Positions 1-12,042 of a stretch of 64,000 bases of DNA are shown piece after piece; the first letter of the stretch is position 1; the number at the start of each line of letters is the position of its first letter. The translations under genes and the position numbers were made by a program. Source of the stretch: Dipylidium caninum (Eukaryota > Platyhelminthes > Cestoda > Cyclophyllidea > Dipylidiidae); the NCBI GenBank assembly GCA_017562135.1, contig QEYB01000625.1, positions 475,611-539,610 of the forward strand, given 5' to 3'. The notes below the pieces were generated by a model that was not told where the DNA came from, searched no databases, and was given only the letters and a program-made list of their open reading frames with translations.

Positions 1-3000
1 AAAGTGCCAAAAGTCATTCAAAATACGTGGGCTAATTATACAGTTAGGCGGTGATTTATTGTTACTAAGTGCTGCCTAAAGTAGCCTGTGTACCAAAAAC
101 ACCTTGGGACGCGGTATCTTGAGCATCCTTAATAATGGCTCCCTTCTGGCCGTAATTAGCCTCTATGGAGGTGTTCGTCATGCGGACTTCAACGCTGCCT
201 GGGCCCCCAGGATCAGAATGGCCGGCCTTGACGACGGAGTAGTAGGAGGCGGTGGGACGAACTACTTTCCAGGGCAGGAAAATGCTAGGGAAGTTGAGCA
301 TTACCTCGTAAACTGTAATCAAGTGAATGTTGAGGTAAGACCAGGCTTCGCCAGGCGGAAGACAGCACGATGGTTGAAGGAGAATTAATAACTGCTGGCC
401 GGAATATGGCCCTTACGGTTGGAGGGTCAAAAGGCAGGCTGCAAACGAGGTTGTTGACTTTGTTATTATCAGGTTAACTACCACATTCCCGGTAATGGAA
501 AACACAAGCTTGTCAAGTGACGGCGATTCCATGCCACTGATAATTCAAATCGACTATAAGTGGTGAGCGAAGAGAAGCAATACATTATCTTCGCTGTACT
601 TCATCCTTTTGTGAAGGTGCTGAAATTGGTACGTAGAATACCCGTGAGGCTGGTGATAATACTCCTTACTGAGTAATAATGGTTCCTCACCTCCCTCAAA
701 TGGGAAAGAAGGCAGTGGACAACCGATGAACGGGACAGGAGCTCAAATACTCCACCATGTACTCTTATTGCTGAGAATAAAGTAAAACAAGAGGGAATTG
801 AAGAAGAAGAGGAATTCCGCCTCTGGGTTGGACGGATCCCGCCAATGACCCAATCTTTCCACAAAGTGTACAAATTAAGACTGAAGTAGTTGGTGCTTCC
901 AGGCCTCGCCAGTACGGTGATGGCAATAAGAGAAAGATGAGGCATGAGACTGTAGGATGATAGGCCGGTGAAGAGTTTGTCGTTGGCATTGTGGGAAATT
1001 GGTCCCACCGAATATAGTCGTATTGATTACCTTAAGTTATTACGGAATAAGAATTTAAAACCTCAAGTTTAATTATTTCGTATTGTGAAGGGGTGAAAAT
1101 GATTAGTGGCCACTCACAACGGCGTCTATTGATGCATTTTGAGGTGGAATGAGAAGTAGGACCATTCACGAGGACCGTATGGACTGCCTTCACTTTCCCC
1201 CTGCGCAATTGACTGGCGTATAAGGCGATGTGGAGGTGTGCCAAGAGCCATCTGATGGTGGCGGGGGGGGGGGGCGGAAATGCACACTTTCTCACCATCC
1301 AGTGAATTAGATCCCAGGGTATTGAGGGACCCCGGCAGCACTAAGATGGAATCGCACGACCATGACTTAATTTGAGTGGTGCCAGGACTCCAAGTTACCT
1401 GGCTACTTCACTCACTAGGGTTAAGACTTCAGGCGCATTGCCTACGCGGAGAAATGCTTCATGTCAGGTCCGGTTTGTAATGTAAATCTACGTCAACTAC
1501 TCAGTAAAACCCCAGGTTTGAGTTCCAGGCGGACGAGTAGATGAGAACTGAAGACGTCAGACAGTCCGCTCTGCGAAGATCTGCGAAACACTCAGGGTCG
1601 GCTGAGAGCATCTCGTCGGTCTAAACATGGACAACCCGGCAGACTAGGCAAGCTTTGGGAGACACCTCGAGCTTTGGATCCACGAAGTAAACTCGAATTC
1701 TGGGGCCAGAAGATATAAAAGTACACCGATTCTCGAGTTATCTGGGTTCCTTGGCCCATGAGGAATCAACTCGACCGACTCTATTGTCCAGTTTGGCTGG
1801 AAGACTTCGTTTGAGGGTTGGCGAATTTTGTGCATTAACACTGCCTCTGTAGGCTCCGAAAACAGCAAAAAACCTTCTCTTCACTAATCCACGGGAATCG
1901 TTCAACCTTACGCAATGCAAAACCACTGTTTCGGCGTGGAAGGTACTTTTAGACAGACTCTTCTAGGGATTTTCAGATCATCGCGGTTGAGCTTTCATCT
2001 TCATTCATTTGGTCAAAACACGTACTGTATCCATTTAAGTACAAAATGAATCTCACGAAGGCTGCTAGGCCACGGAAAAACCCAACTATACTTTTGATAG
2101 AAAGTTGGTCTACCACGCCAAAATGCACCAGAACTCGAGTTTTCGAATATCCACAACTGACCAAATTACATTATCGTTCTTAATTCACATTGTTCCAATC
2201 CACAACGACAAGTTGACTGTTCCGGTCAGTCACCTTTATTAATGATAATTTTTTAATCACTTGGACACTATCCTTGATAATTGCGTAGACAACTTTTAAA
2301 TTTTTCCCCGAAAATGGTCAGATAAACAACGACTTCAGTGGTCTTCACCTGTGGGAAACTGCAAGTAATCGCCACTACCGCCGGTGTTGAGGCACCGGAG
2401 GGAAATCATCCTCTCCCACACAAGCCACATTCGGACGCAAGAGTTCTTTTATTGTTGCCATAAAGGAGGCGCTAAGAGGGCCAGAGGCCGAGGCGAAAGA
2501 CGTGGCTTAGCCACCATAACCGAAAAGTACTGCCCGGGCCCGAGTTAATAACAAAGGAGGAGGATGTTACAGGTGGACCGGCTGATAGCCAGGCCGTTGG
2601 AGCGTATTACCGTAGGGATAGACGCCGTCCGGCGTCTGCGGCATTTATTGTCCCATTATCGCGGCCATGTGTTCAAAGCGGTTTTTGTTCACACATCAGG
2701 ACATGCACAAATAAACCTAAATACACACAAAAATGAAGAAGACGTTGGCGAGGAATGAGAGAAACTTTGAAGAAAAGTCCATAATTTGGGACTGCGCTTT
2801 TATGCGCCAACCTAAGGCAAGAGGAGGATAATTAGAGCATCCGTGAAGGTTCACAAGTCCTCATGGCCGAAGTCCGTTTGTTCCACGTGGTAGTCAGTGT
2901 TTGTAGCTCTCTGTAGACTGTTCAAAGCCCAACTTCGTCTTTGTCAACTTAGCCACTTAATGCATGGTAGTCCACTGCCTCCAATCTCAAGACATCTATC

Positions 3001-4194
3001 GGGGCCTGCCTTCACTGCCCCGACTTCGCCTCGAGATTTTTTGCATTTCCTCCTCCCTTCTAACTGCGCCTCGAGGCAAAACAATGTCCAATCGCAGCTC
3101 TTTCTCCCCACTTTTGTCCCAAATATGAAATTTTGGGACTATTTTTCTGTTTTTATCCAGTCACCTATAATAAGGGTCTGGAAGTGGCGTAGAAGTCGTG
3201 TGGTCGAGTGAATTCACCACTCAAGCCGTCCAGCTTATCCGGGAAGCAGACGCGTGTGACAAGAGAGTTTGACAGGTTACACGCATCCTGCAAGTAAGCC
3301 TAACTTCGAAGGAGGAAGGAGGCTTGGGCAGTGTCAGTCCACTGCCACTTGTACCCTACCCTGATGTAACAAAGGAGAAGATTGTGATGCGGAATAAACA
3401 CTACCGCATTTGATATTTTAATTTACTGTAGCCCCTCCAGGCACTCAATCACCACGGATTGTGGCAGGTATATGGGCCGAGGGACACGATGAGGCCTTAC
3501 TTTTGCAGAAATAACTGCCAAGCGGTCAGCAATCGACTCTCAGAAGGATTATTTTGATTCCCTGCTGCTCTCTCCGGAGTGGCAGTGATCGAGTTCTTCG
3601 GCCGATAAGGCCCAACACAAGTTTAGACGATACCAAAAAGACTCCCAGATTTAACAACTCATCCGTCAAACTGATCGGGTTGGAGTCAATTGTTAAACAG
3701 CATTTCCACTGTGATTGTGGCCAGTCTAATGAGTTCATCAGAGTAGGCAACTTCGTGGCAGTAAATCAACATGACATTGTCGGAATTGCATTAGTCACAT
3801 GAGCCTCAAATATTACATGGACGTGCAAGGTTATGGGGGAAATCCGAGGAAGGTGGGGGGAGGGGGGCCCACCTAAAGATCACTCCTTTATGTAAACAGA
3901 GTCACAAACAAACAAATAGGCACACTACCTTACAAATTCACTGTCGCGTAGTCCAGTAGGTCCCACTAAAGTGACTTAAAAGTTGGAAGTTGGAGGACGA
4001 GGCGGGGCGGGGCGGGGTGGGGCCGAGGGACAAAGGAGCGGAGGTGGAATTTCATTTGCACCATTCGACGGGCCAGAGATGGGGTGGTTAAAGCAGTTGA
4101 GTGAAGGAGGAGGAGGAGGAGGATGAGGAGAGGACTACGCGACATGTCTGTAGGCCTGGAAATCACTCAAGCGAGACGAGGTCTTTAGTATTTA

Positions 4195-4250
4195 CCACCA
4201 CCACCACCACCACAAACATACACACATACATACATACATACATACATACC
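4195..4250. repeat. ACC then CATA microsatellite
   Basis: A run of ACC trinucleotides passes directly into CATA tetranucleotides (cacatacatacatac). It is a simple compound microsatellite. Open frames crossing it are low-complexity artefacts. Confidence 0.85.
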
Positions 4251-7099
4251 AAAATAAGGCTTTATTTGCGTCGTGTACTTCGTTACTGTAGTCGTGGGTG
4301 TTGTGGTGACAACTGCGTAGTCTCGTCGACAGAGGCGTTGGCTATCACAATCACCCACTCTCCGACCGAGGGTAGAAGGCGCATCTGAAGGAAGAGGACC
4401 TTAATTAATCCGCTGCACTCTCTTCTCCTCCCCCTCCTCCCCCTCCTCCTCACACTTGCGTCCTCCGCCTGGCAAAGGGCATTTGCGAAGTTCTCTTCCA
4501 GTGAGCAAAAAGTAGAGGCAAAAATTAAGGTCGAAGCTCTCAATACAACTTGATTCAGGTGGGGATACAGGCTTTATGTGTTCTCGAACTTATAGTGGAG
4601 CTTCTAGTTCTAAAGTCCATGTACTAAAGGAAGTATCTAAAACGGATAAGACATGCATTGTCAGATGTCAGCACCGTAAAGTAGCTGACAGGTAGAGCTT
4701 TGATGTCACCGAATGCGTAGTCTTGTGTGGCCTCAAACCTTCTACCTTGTTTGAACTGAGTGTGGGATTGTTGTTACAAAATAACTTCCAGCTTCAAGGT
4801 TGGAATAACGACTCTAATAGTGCTCGATGCAAGTTCGTCCTACCGGCGAACACATGCAGGAGATAGACGTAAAAAGGCAAAAATAGGTGCCACGAGTGAG
4901 CAGTTGGGTGCTGCGAGTACTTATAGCGGCACCCAACAGCCAAAAGTGGCTGATTCGAGCAAGAGGATGCGAGTGACATGAGAAGAACATCGCCACGATA
5001 CTGCGATGGTCGTAGAGCATTTGGATCAGTTCGAGCCTCCTCGTTGCTCTCCTTCGCTTGTCAGGGCTGTATAACCGTCCCATACGGTCAACCGAAGCGC
5101 GATTTATGAAGGTTTATAAACAAGTGACGGTAATGATGATGATAATGGACATTCTGCGGTTTGTCTTGGGATAATGTAGATATCTCGAGGCCACTGCTGC
5201 CTTCTGTACGAGACTAGGAGTTAAGAGAATTAAAATGACTTGGTTGCCATTTTTGACAGCTGCATGTGTTTGGACAATCGCCTCGATACCTCCACCGCAT
5301 TCTCTTTGCGTGTATTGCTGAGAATTCGGCAAGAAAAAAAGAGATTTTGACTGGTGGAGAACAAATCTGCTTGCTCATACAGGACACTAGCCACTATGAT
5401 TAAGTGGCGATGTCAAGTGGATGTGAACAACGTCGAATTTTGACAGTTCCCCAATCTGAATATCGTCTCTTCACTTTGAACGACAATGAATGAAATTGCG
5501 CAGAACGAAGCCTGTCTTCCAATTTTAGGTAAATCTCGAGTCAGTAATCAGCTCCAGTAATGCCCAAGAAGTGCCATCTACCTCCCTCAAAGAGCATCGA
5601 TCCCCTACCTCCACAATGGGGTGCAGTTTCCTCTCGGTGCGGTGCCTCGAAGGGCCCAGGGTACGAAGTGCAGGGGTTATTTTTCTCAACTTCCAGTTCA
5701 GACCCTTTATAGTCTCTCTTTTAGTAGTAGACTGTAAATGATCTTGTCTCTCTAACTTTGATAGCTTATAGGGGATTCTAAAGGAGAATTAAGAAGGCGA
5801 AACTTTTAAGAATACATGTATTTACTTCTCCGCGGGCGACATCGCATCGCATCACATCGATAATTCAACCACAGAGGCAATTAAAAGTATCATTTTGATT
5901 GATGGTAACCTTTTAGCATCTATGCATGATGATTTTGTCTCTTTGCCAGCGCAATTTGTGACTTTTTTCGCCTTCTGGTCCCCTCTAATTTTGCCGTTTT
6001 CCGAATTGCAGCGCGACAGGTATTACTTAATTAACATAAAAGTAGCACGCTGTGTTGAATAATACTGTTTGGTAATTTTAATAAATAAAAATCATTAGAG
6101 GCGCAGCATTACCTTCGCTAAATAACGCGAGGAGATGATGTATCATTGCTGTTATGTACTGTTAATTTATGATATAAATAACACTTAGAGAACAGCAGTA
6201 GAACCTTTAATTAACCTGTCACGTCTAAGTAAATAGGATCGCCTCTGAGAGAACCACATTTAGAGAAAATCAAGGGTGAGAAGTCTCATCATTTGTTTAC
6301 ACATCTACCCATGATTCAAGGGCGTCTTAACCCAGTGGCATCCTTGAGAACACATCAGATCGGTTCTATTTTTGCCACTTATCAAACCGCACTTTCCCTC
6401 GGAGCACAGGTGAAGGTGGAAAATTCTCCCAGGTCTCCATTCAGCCAATTCTACAATTACGGAGACTCATAACTTTGCGATCATAGTTTGTACCCCCCTT
6501 TCACCCGTGGTATTCTTATTAGCCCGAGTGCAACTTCTCAGTCGCGTCGGCCGGGGTAGCGCAGCTTCTGGGAAGCCACCGCGTTTACCTTGATCTTGCA
6601 AATTACAGCAAATGAACAAATATTACTAGGTATTGGGTAGCTTTTCCTCTGCAGAAGGTTACGGTCACTAAGAAGCCCAGAGTCAATCGTAGTTCTGGTC
6701 GAAGAAATCCTCGTAGGTCTGATTACGGCTGTCACGGACGGACGGAACAACTGAGCGACCATAGGCGTAAATGTAGATTAGCAAAAACTGAAGATTGGCG
6801 TGCTTTAAGGCTCAAGTAAGAGAAGCACCACTTTTCGTACTACGAAAATGGGTAATTTACAAGTAGGCAATTATAAGGCGTCATTGTAGGCACCTCCATC
6901 TTCGGGAAATTCATTTGGCATGAACACCCGGCCTAGGTGAGCGTAAACATGATTTTAATTTCTAAAGCGACACATTTTGACCTTACTCGTGATCTCTAAG
7001 TGACGAAATAAGGCCCCGACTTCGCTCTAGGCGGACTGGCTCGCTGTCGCCACAGTCCAGACGTTAATTCTCGTCTATGAAGGCCGAGGGTCACGTCGC

Positions 7100-7151
7100 C
7101 GCGCACACGCGGACGATACGAAAACCGCGCACACGCGGACGATACGAAAAC
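7100..7151. repeat. Perfect 26-bp tandem duplication
   Basis: Two identical adjacent 26-bp units occupy 7100-7125 and 7126-7151. Each contains the short palindromic core cgcgcacacgcg followed by gacgatacgaaaac. No gene overlaps it. The perfect identity suggests a recent duplication or an assembly artefact. Confidence 0.9.
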
Positions 7152-10100
7152 TGAGGACTGGTCTACTTCCGTCTTCGACTAGACTGTGGCCCAGTTAAGT
7201 GTGATTCTCTTACCTCTCCCGCTCCCCCCCCCTCCCCAGAAAAGGCGGATCATCCTTAGTCTCGTGGCCTCAGCAGGAGGTTGAGCTGCTCTTTTCTCAG
7301 AGTTAGATTCTGAGTACATCTTAGCCCTTGTGATCACTTTGCCAACTTTCTACTCCACTAATCAAGTAAGCGTGGACAAAGGAGAAGGTATTTCCCCGGT
7401 TCGGCCTTCTTTAGCTGCAGTTGGGGCACCAGCACTCTGACTGAAAGGTTTGTTAACTCCCTCGACGTCGGCAAAAGTCCTTCCATTCAGTCAGTGATGA
7501 CGGTTTTTTGTCTTTAAGTAATGTACGGGGCAGCCTAAGAAGGTCCTCTTGGTACCTTCTTAGAAGTAGTTCAACTTCCCCTACTTGATCTCAGCAAAAC
7601 CCAAGTATCCTCTCGGACGCTGAAAATAGGACCCTGTAAGTAGTATAAAATGAAAAGACTTTCGTTGAGGATTACACTTCCAATAAAATCTCACGTCAAC
7701 TTAAAGGAAAACTCGATTATTCATCAAATCACTCCAATCTTTGGCTCCAAGTAGGCTCTTGCATTCACACGGTCCAAAAGTCATTGTATTCATTCACTTG
7801 ACTTGCGTGAGCGACATTTCTGCCAAAATTCTGCCATCGAAGGAAACTAAACGTCCTCGAAAAATCCCGATGTAAACTGAACCTACATCGGACGTGTTGG
7901 CATTTTGTCTGGTTATATGTTTTTATCGTCCAAATGATGGAAAAGGGGCTTTCCTATGCGGGTGTCCAACCCTCGACGGGCGCCCGTAACGTGGCAACCG
8001 AGGGTTGGAAACGGCATCTCGTGTGTGTACTAAATCATAAAAGGACCGCCTTATCACCAGGCGACTGAGTGACAGGAAGGAAGTCCGATTATGGGCAAGA
8101 AAAGTCCTTCTCCCTTTTCTTCTCCCCCACCGCCACCGGCCAGTCCGGATTCATCGCATTTAGTGCAACCGCAATGCGCCTACTGACAAGCTGAAACTGC
8201 ACAGTTATTTATGCTGTAGACTCTGATTGAATTTACTCAGGTGAAGGTGAATATCGCCACCGATGGAATTTGTTCGATCGCATCACCTTTTCAGAGACTA
8301 GCGTCTCTGGAACAGTATGAAATGTGATGGCAACCTCGCCACCGGAGACCACCAGCGAGCAAAACCAACCGCTTCGGACGGAAATTGACACGTCGGCCAC
8401 CTAAAGCTGCTTCAAAGAACATTCAATGTGGCCGCGATGCTCTGCTGAAGGTGCTTGAAGCCTTCTCCTCCAAATACACTCATTTCGATGCGCCTATTGG
8501 ATTGCTCGGGGAGGTTCGAGGGGTATTGCGATGTGTCGCCTCCATTTCCACTTCGCACACGGTGTAAATTGGCTGTGAAAGGTAAACACACGTTGAGTTG
8601 TGCATAGCGACACCCGCATCCCACTCCCCGCCTCCTCCTCCTCCTCCGGTCCCCGAAATTCCGCGCCTTCACTCTATCCCCTCACCCTCCAGCCGAGGGC
8701 TCATAAACAGGAGCTATTTACTAAGCGAATAAACATGTTGCTTGCTTGGTTTAGTGTTGGCTCTCACGCCTTATCTCGGCGTTGTCACTTCTTGGGCTAC
8801 ACAAATAGCATCGCCGACAATAAAAGCTCTCAAAGGCAAGTAGGTTTCGCCGAGGGTGTTGAGCGTGTCCACGAATTGGATAAATTTGCCATAAAGGTAA
8901 ATCACTGAATGCCTAAAGCCCTTCATTCCTCGTCAATAGAAAGCAGGCAAGTTAAGAGACAAAGCGAGGCGCATTACATTCTACCGGTCACAAGTGAATG
9001 ACACTTGGGTGCCACGAGGTGGTTGTCTGCCCTCTTTCAACAGCTGGAAACCGGTGTAACCCATCGACTAAGGAGGAAAGCAAACCATCTGTGAAATTCG
9101 CAATGAGTAGATGTCAGAACGCATTGATGACACTGAGACCGAGGCTTCTCCTTTCTGAAGACCTGTCAATTAGACTTGTGGCAGTTTTCAGTTGATTCTC
9201 ACTTTAATAGAAAGAAGTCACATCTCGGAGAGTCACCGGAACGGAACGAAAGACACGCCTCACTCCGACTGGTATGGGCGAGACGTCTTTCCTCTCGCTT
9301 ATCCCATTTCGTATTATTCTCTGTAGTCAGCAGTCGCCAGCATTCACTGCGTTAGTTGCTCTATTTTTCACCACCGAAGGTGCATGAAAGTAGGGAGTTA
9401 ATTAAATCTTCCAAAGGAGTAAAATGTGGCTGTGTGAATGGCAAAATTGTGGGAAGGATTGTCTTCTGCGAGGATATTAAGAAGCAGCAATTGCACATCA
9501 GAAGTGCCTGAACATGCTGGCTAAAGACGCAGACTGCCACTTAAGTTGGTCTACCCCAAACTCCGCCTCTCTCCGCCTTTCCTCCGCCCACCCCAAACCT
9601 TTGATCACTCCAGACGGGATGATATAAACCGCAAATTGACAACTGCCGAGACATGTAGACAGTCACATGGCTTTTGAGAAAGGGCGCCAGGTTTTGGCCG
9701 AAAATAACGGAGATCATCGAGTTTACTACCCTCATGGCAGGTGGGCATAGACGGAGATGGTGGAGGGAACGTGAAGGCAAGTAAATGGGAATCCGACGTC
9801 TCCAGTAGTGCGTTTTAGGAGAAAATGGAAAAACTTCCACCATTTTTGGAGATGATTAATGCGTTTGAACCGCTCGCTCATGTGAAGGTCCAAAACCGGA
9901 TTAAGTAATCGCCTCACGACTAGCCAGAGCGGCGACTCAAGAGGCTGTCAGTCCGCCACGGCTTATTACGTCGCCTTTGACCCAGAAATTGAGGCTCAAC
10001 ACCATTGCGTTCATACGGGTGAGGCGACTGCATTAAAAGAACACCTGACTTTCCTTTCTACCACTTTCTTGAAGGCAAATGAGGAAGCGAAACTATTTTT

Positions 10101-11474
10101 GCTTCATAAAGAAATAACGGAAAGTTAGTGGAAAATAAATCGGATAGGAGGAGGATGTCAGATGGCTGCGAATTTTTTGTCAAAAGCGTCAAGGTCGTCG
10201 AACAGCTCAAGAAAGTGAGGAATGGGGAGGAGGATTTTGCTTTTACACCGCGGTTTACGAATTTCAAGACAAGTAGACCCCAAACCCCAAATACCAGAAG
10301 TATATAAAACGAGCACTTTACAATGGTAAGACAATGTTTGTTCTCCCAATCTTTCCTTTTTTTCCTTCTCGTTGCCTAATCAAATACACTGAGGTCGAGC
10401 CATTGTCAAGGAAGATTAAAAAGTGCATTTCCAGCCGTTCCTGCCAGACTGTGGACGAACAAGGACCTGAGACTCGGCTGAAGGCGGGAGCCCCCTCGAG
10501 TTGACAACGAAGGAGTTCATTGTGACACACTTCTTCCCTCCTCATACCAGTCTTCTTTTCCTCTTCATGTAAATTGTGCTTTTTAACCAAATCACCACCT
10601 CGTTGGTGGATATCGCATGCCATTGTTCTTTCTCTTTCCGCCCTCCCGACCTGTGAAAGTCGCCCTCGCACCGGCCAGTAGTACCTTCAAGACCTCCGTT
10701 AACGCTACACCGCAGTCTGAAGGCTTCTCCCGTCTAGATCAATCGGCATTGAGACCGAATGCCTGTCCGCCAGCCTCGAATCTCCCCTGTCCGACCATTT
10801 TCCACCTTGCCGGTTGGCTACAACGCCTCGACTGAGATGAGACTGGGAATGTGGTTAAGTATTACTGGCTGACTTTTACGCAGGCCGTAGAAAGTGAGAC
10901 AAAAACGATTCACCGCCGGGTTTTTTTGCCATCTACTTTCCCCTTCAGCATGCTCTGTTAGTTTTCTGTAGAGTTTGCCTCCAAAAGTGCTCTTTTAGCT
11001 CCCGAACAGACCGTTTAATTACACAAGACGGAGTATTTATAGGCGTCGTTCTGTTTTTCCTAACTTTCTCGCCTTCTGGCGAGGGAAGGCGTACGGATGT
11101 GCGTCTACCCTACTAGTTGGGAAGCAACGATTACAGGTCCCGGCTTCGCTGCCTCACCTCTAAGCCCAAACATCACGGAAATGTTACTCTACAGGCGGTT
11201 AGATTGTGGACAGGCTAGAAGGTGAGAGAAGCAAAGTCCTCGCATCCAACAAAGACTGTATAAAGAAGATCTTGTCTTGAGACGTGAAAAAAAAGGAAGA
11301 TGACTGAAAAGAAGGCTTTGCGACTGACTGACTGACCGAGTAGATGGTGGTTGGTGGAGGAGTGGGGGGTAACGATACAGGGGGTGCGACAAGACTTTCC
11401 AGTAGCATAACTTGAAGGTCTGACAACAGAGGGGTGAGGTAGGGCGGGGGAAAGGAAGAATCGTGGAAGTGAAT

Positions 11475-12042
11475 TCATGCCTCAGCACAAAAATTCTCTA
11501 GGTAGGCTCGGGTGCAGCCCAGACAGCAGCACTGAGACAGCGGACTCTCGGGCTCATATCTCAGGTACACCTCGCAGATATCGTCATACCGTTTTCGCAA
11601 TCGAATTGCTCTCTCCGCCGTGTTTGATAGGTCTACAAGGATGGAGGCGCGACGACATCCAGAGAAAGAACAGGAGGAGGTGGAGGTGAAGGCGAAGGGA
11701 AAAGAGTGGAAGTCACTTACCAGGAAATCTTCGTGCTACTTTCATCACTTCATGAGCCTCGCGTTTGTGGTAGGGCGAGAATGTGCCACGCTGGCCGCAT
11801 TGCTCCTTGAGGGTGTGGATGAGAGCCTGACCGCAGAGAATACGGGGACGATCTTCAACTGTCGCATAATCACTACCGGCGCGTTTAGACATGCTAATAG
11901 ACTGATCTGTGGAGAATTCCTTCTCATCTGATTCAATAGAATCCCATTGCTGGAAGGGTGAAACTGCACAACCACCGGAGACGAGGAAGAAGATGGTCGC
12001 CAGTAGGAGGACGGGAATGTAGTGGTTCGGAGGAGGAGGCAT
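11475..12042 (-). CDS. Insulin-like prohormone
   Basis: This is a secreted insulin-family peptide precursor of about 159 residues on two exons, 12042-11721 and 11632-11475. Exon 1 starts at ATG with an N-terminal signal peptide (hydrophobic core VLLLATIFFLVSG, residues 11-23). A pro-segment ends near KR (53-54), followed by the B chain. The B chain has LCG at 69-71 and cysteines 70 and 82, the 11-residue spacing of insulin. The intron (donor GTAAGT, acceptor TTGTAG) interrupts the C peptide in phase 1. Exon 2 carries the dibasic site RKR (120-122) and the A chain with CCxxxC then eight residues then C (142, 143, 147, 156), ending AYLENFCAEA. Cysteines 127 and 144 are additional. Family membership is firm. 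Receptor, tissue and subtype are unknown. A TATA-like gatataaaatg lies upstream on the minus strand near 12190-12200. Confidence 0.93.

Larger units (their letters stand above)
1..11474. other. No recognisable gene
   Basis: I find no gene here that I can support. The open frames on both strands are short, often lack a true ATG, and show no family motif or plausible splice chain. The stretch holds low-complexity tracts: a G run near 1262-1274, GGA-rich and ACC/CATA tracts at 4100-4250, CCT tracts at 4420-4452, a C run near 7225, and a 26-bp tandem duplication at 7100-7151. Unrecognised exons could be hidden. Confidence 0.5.
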
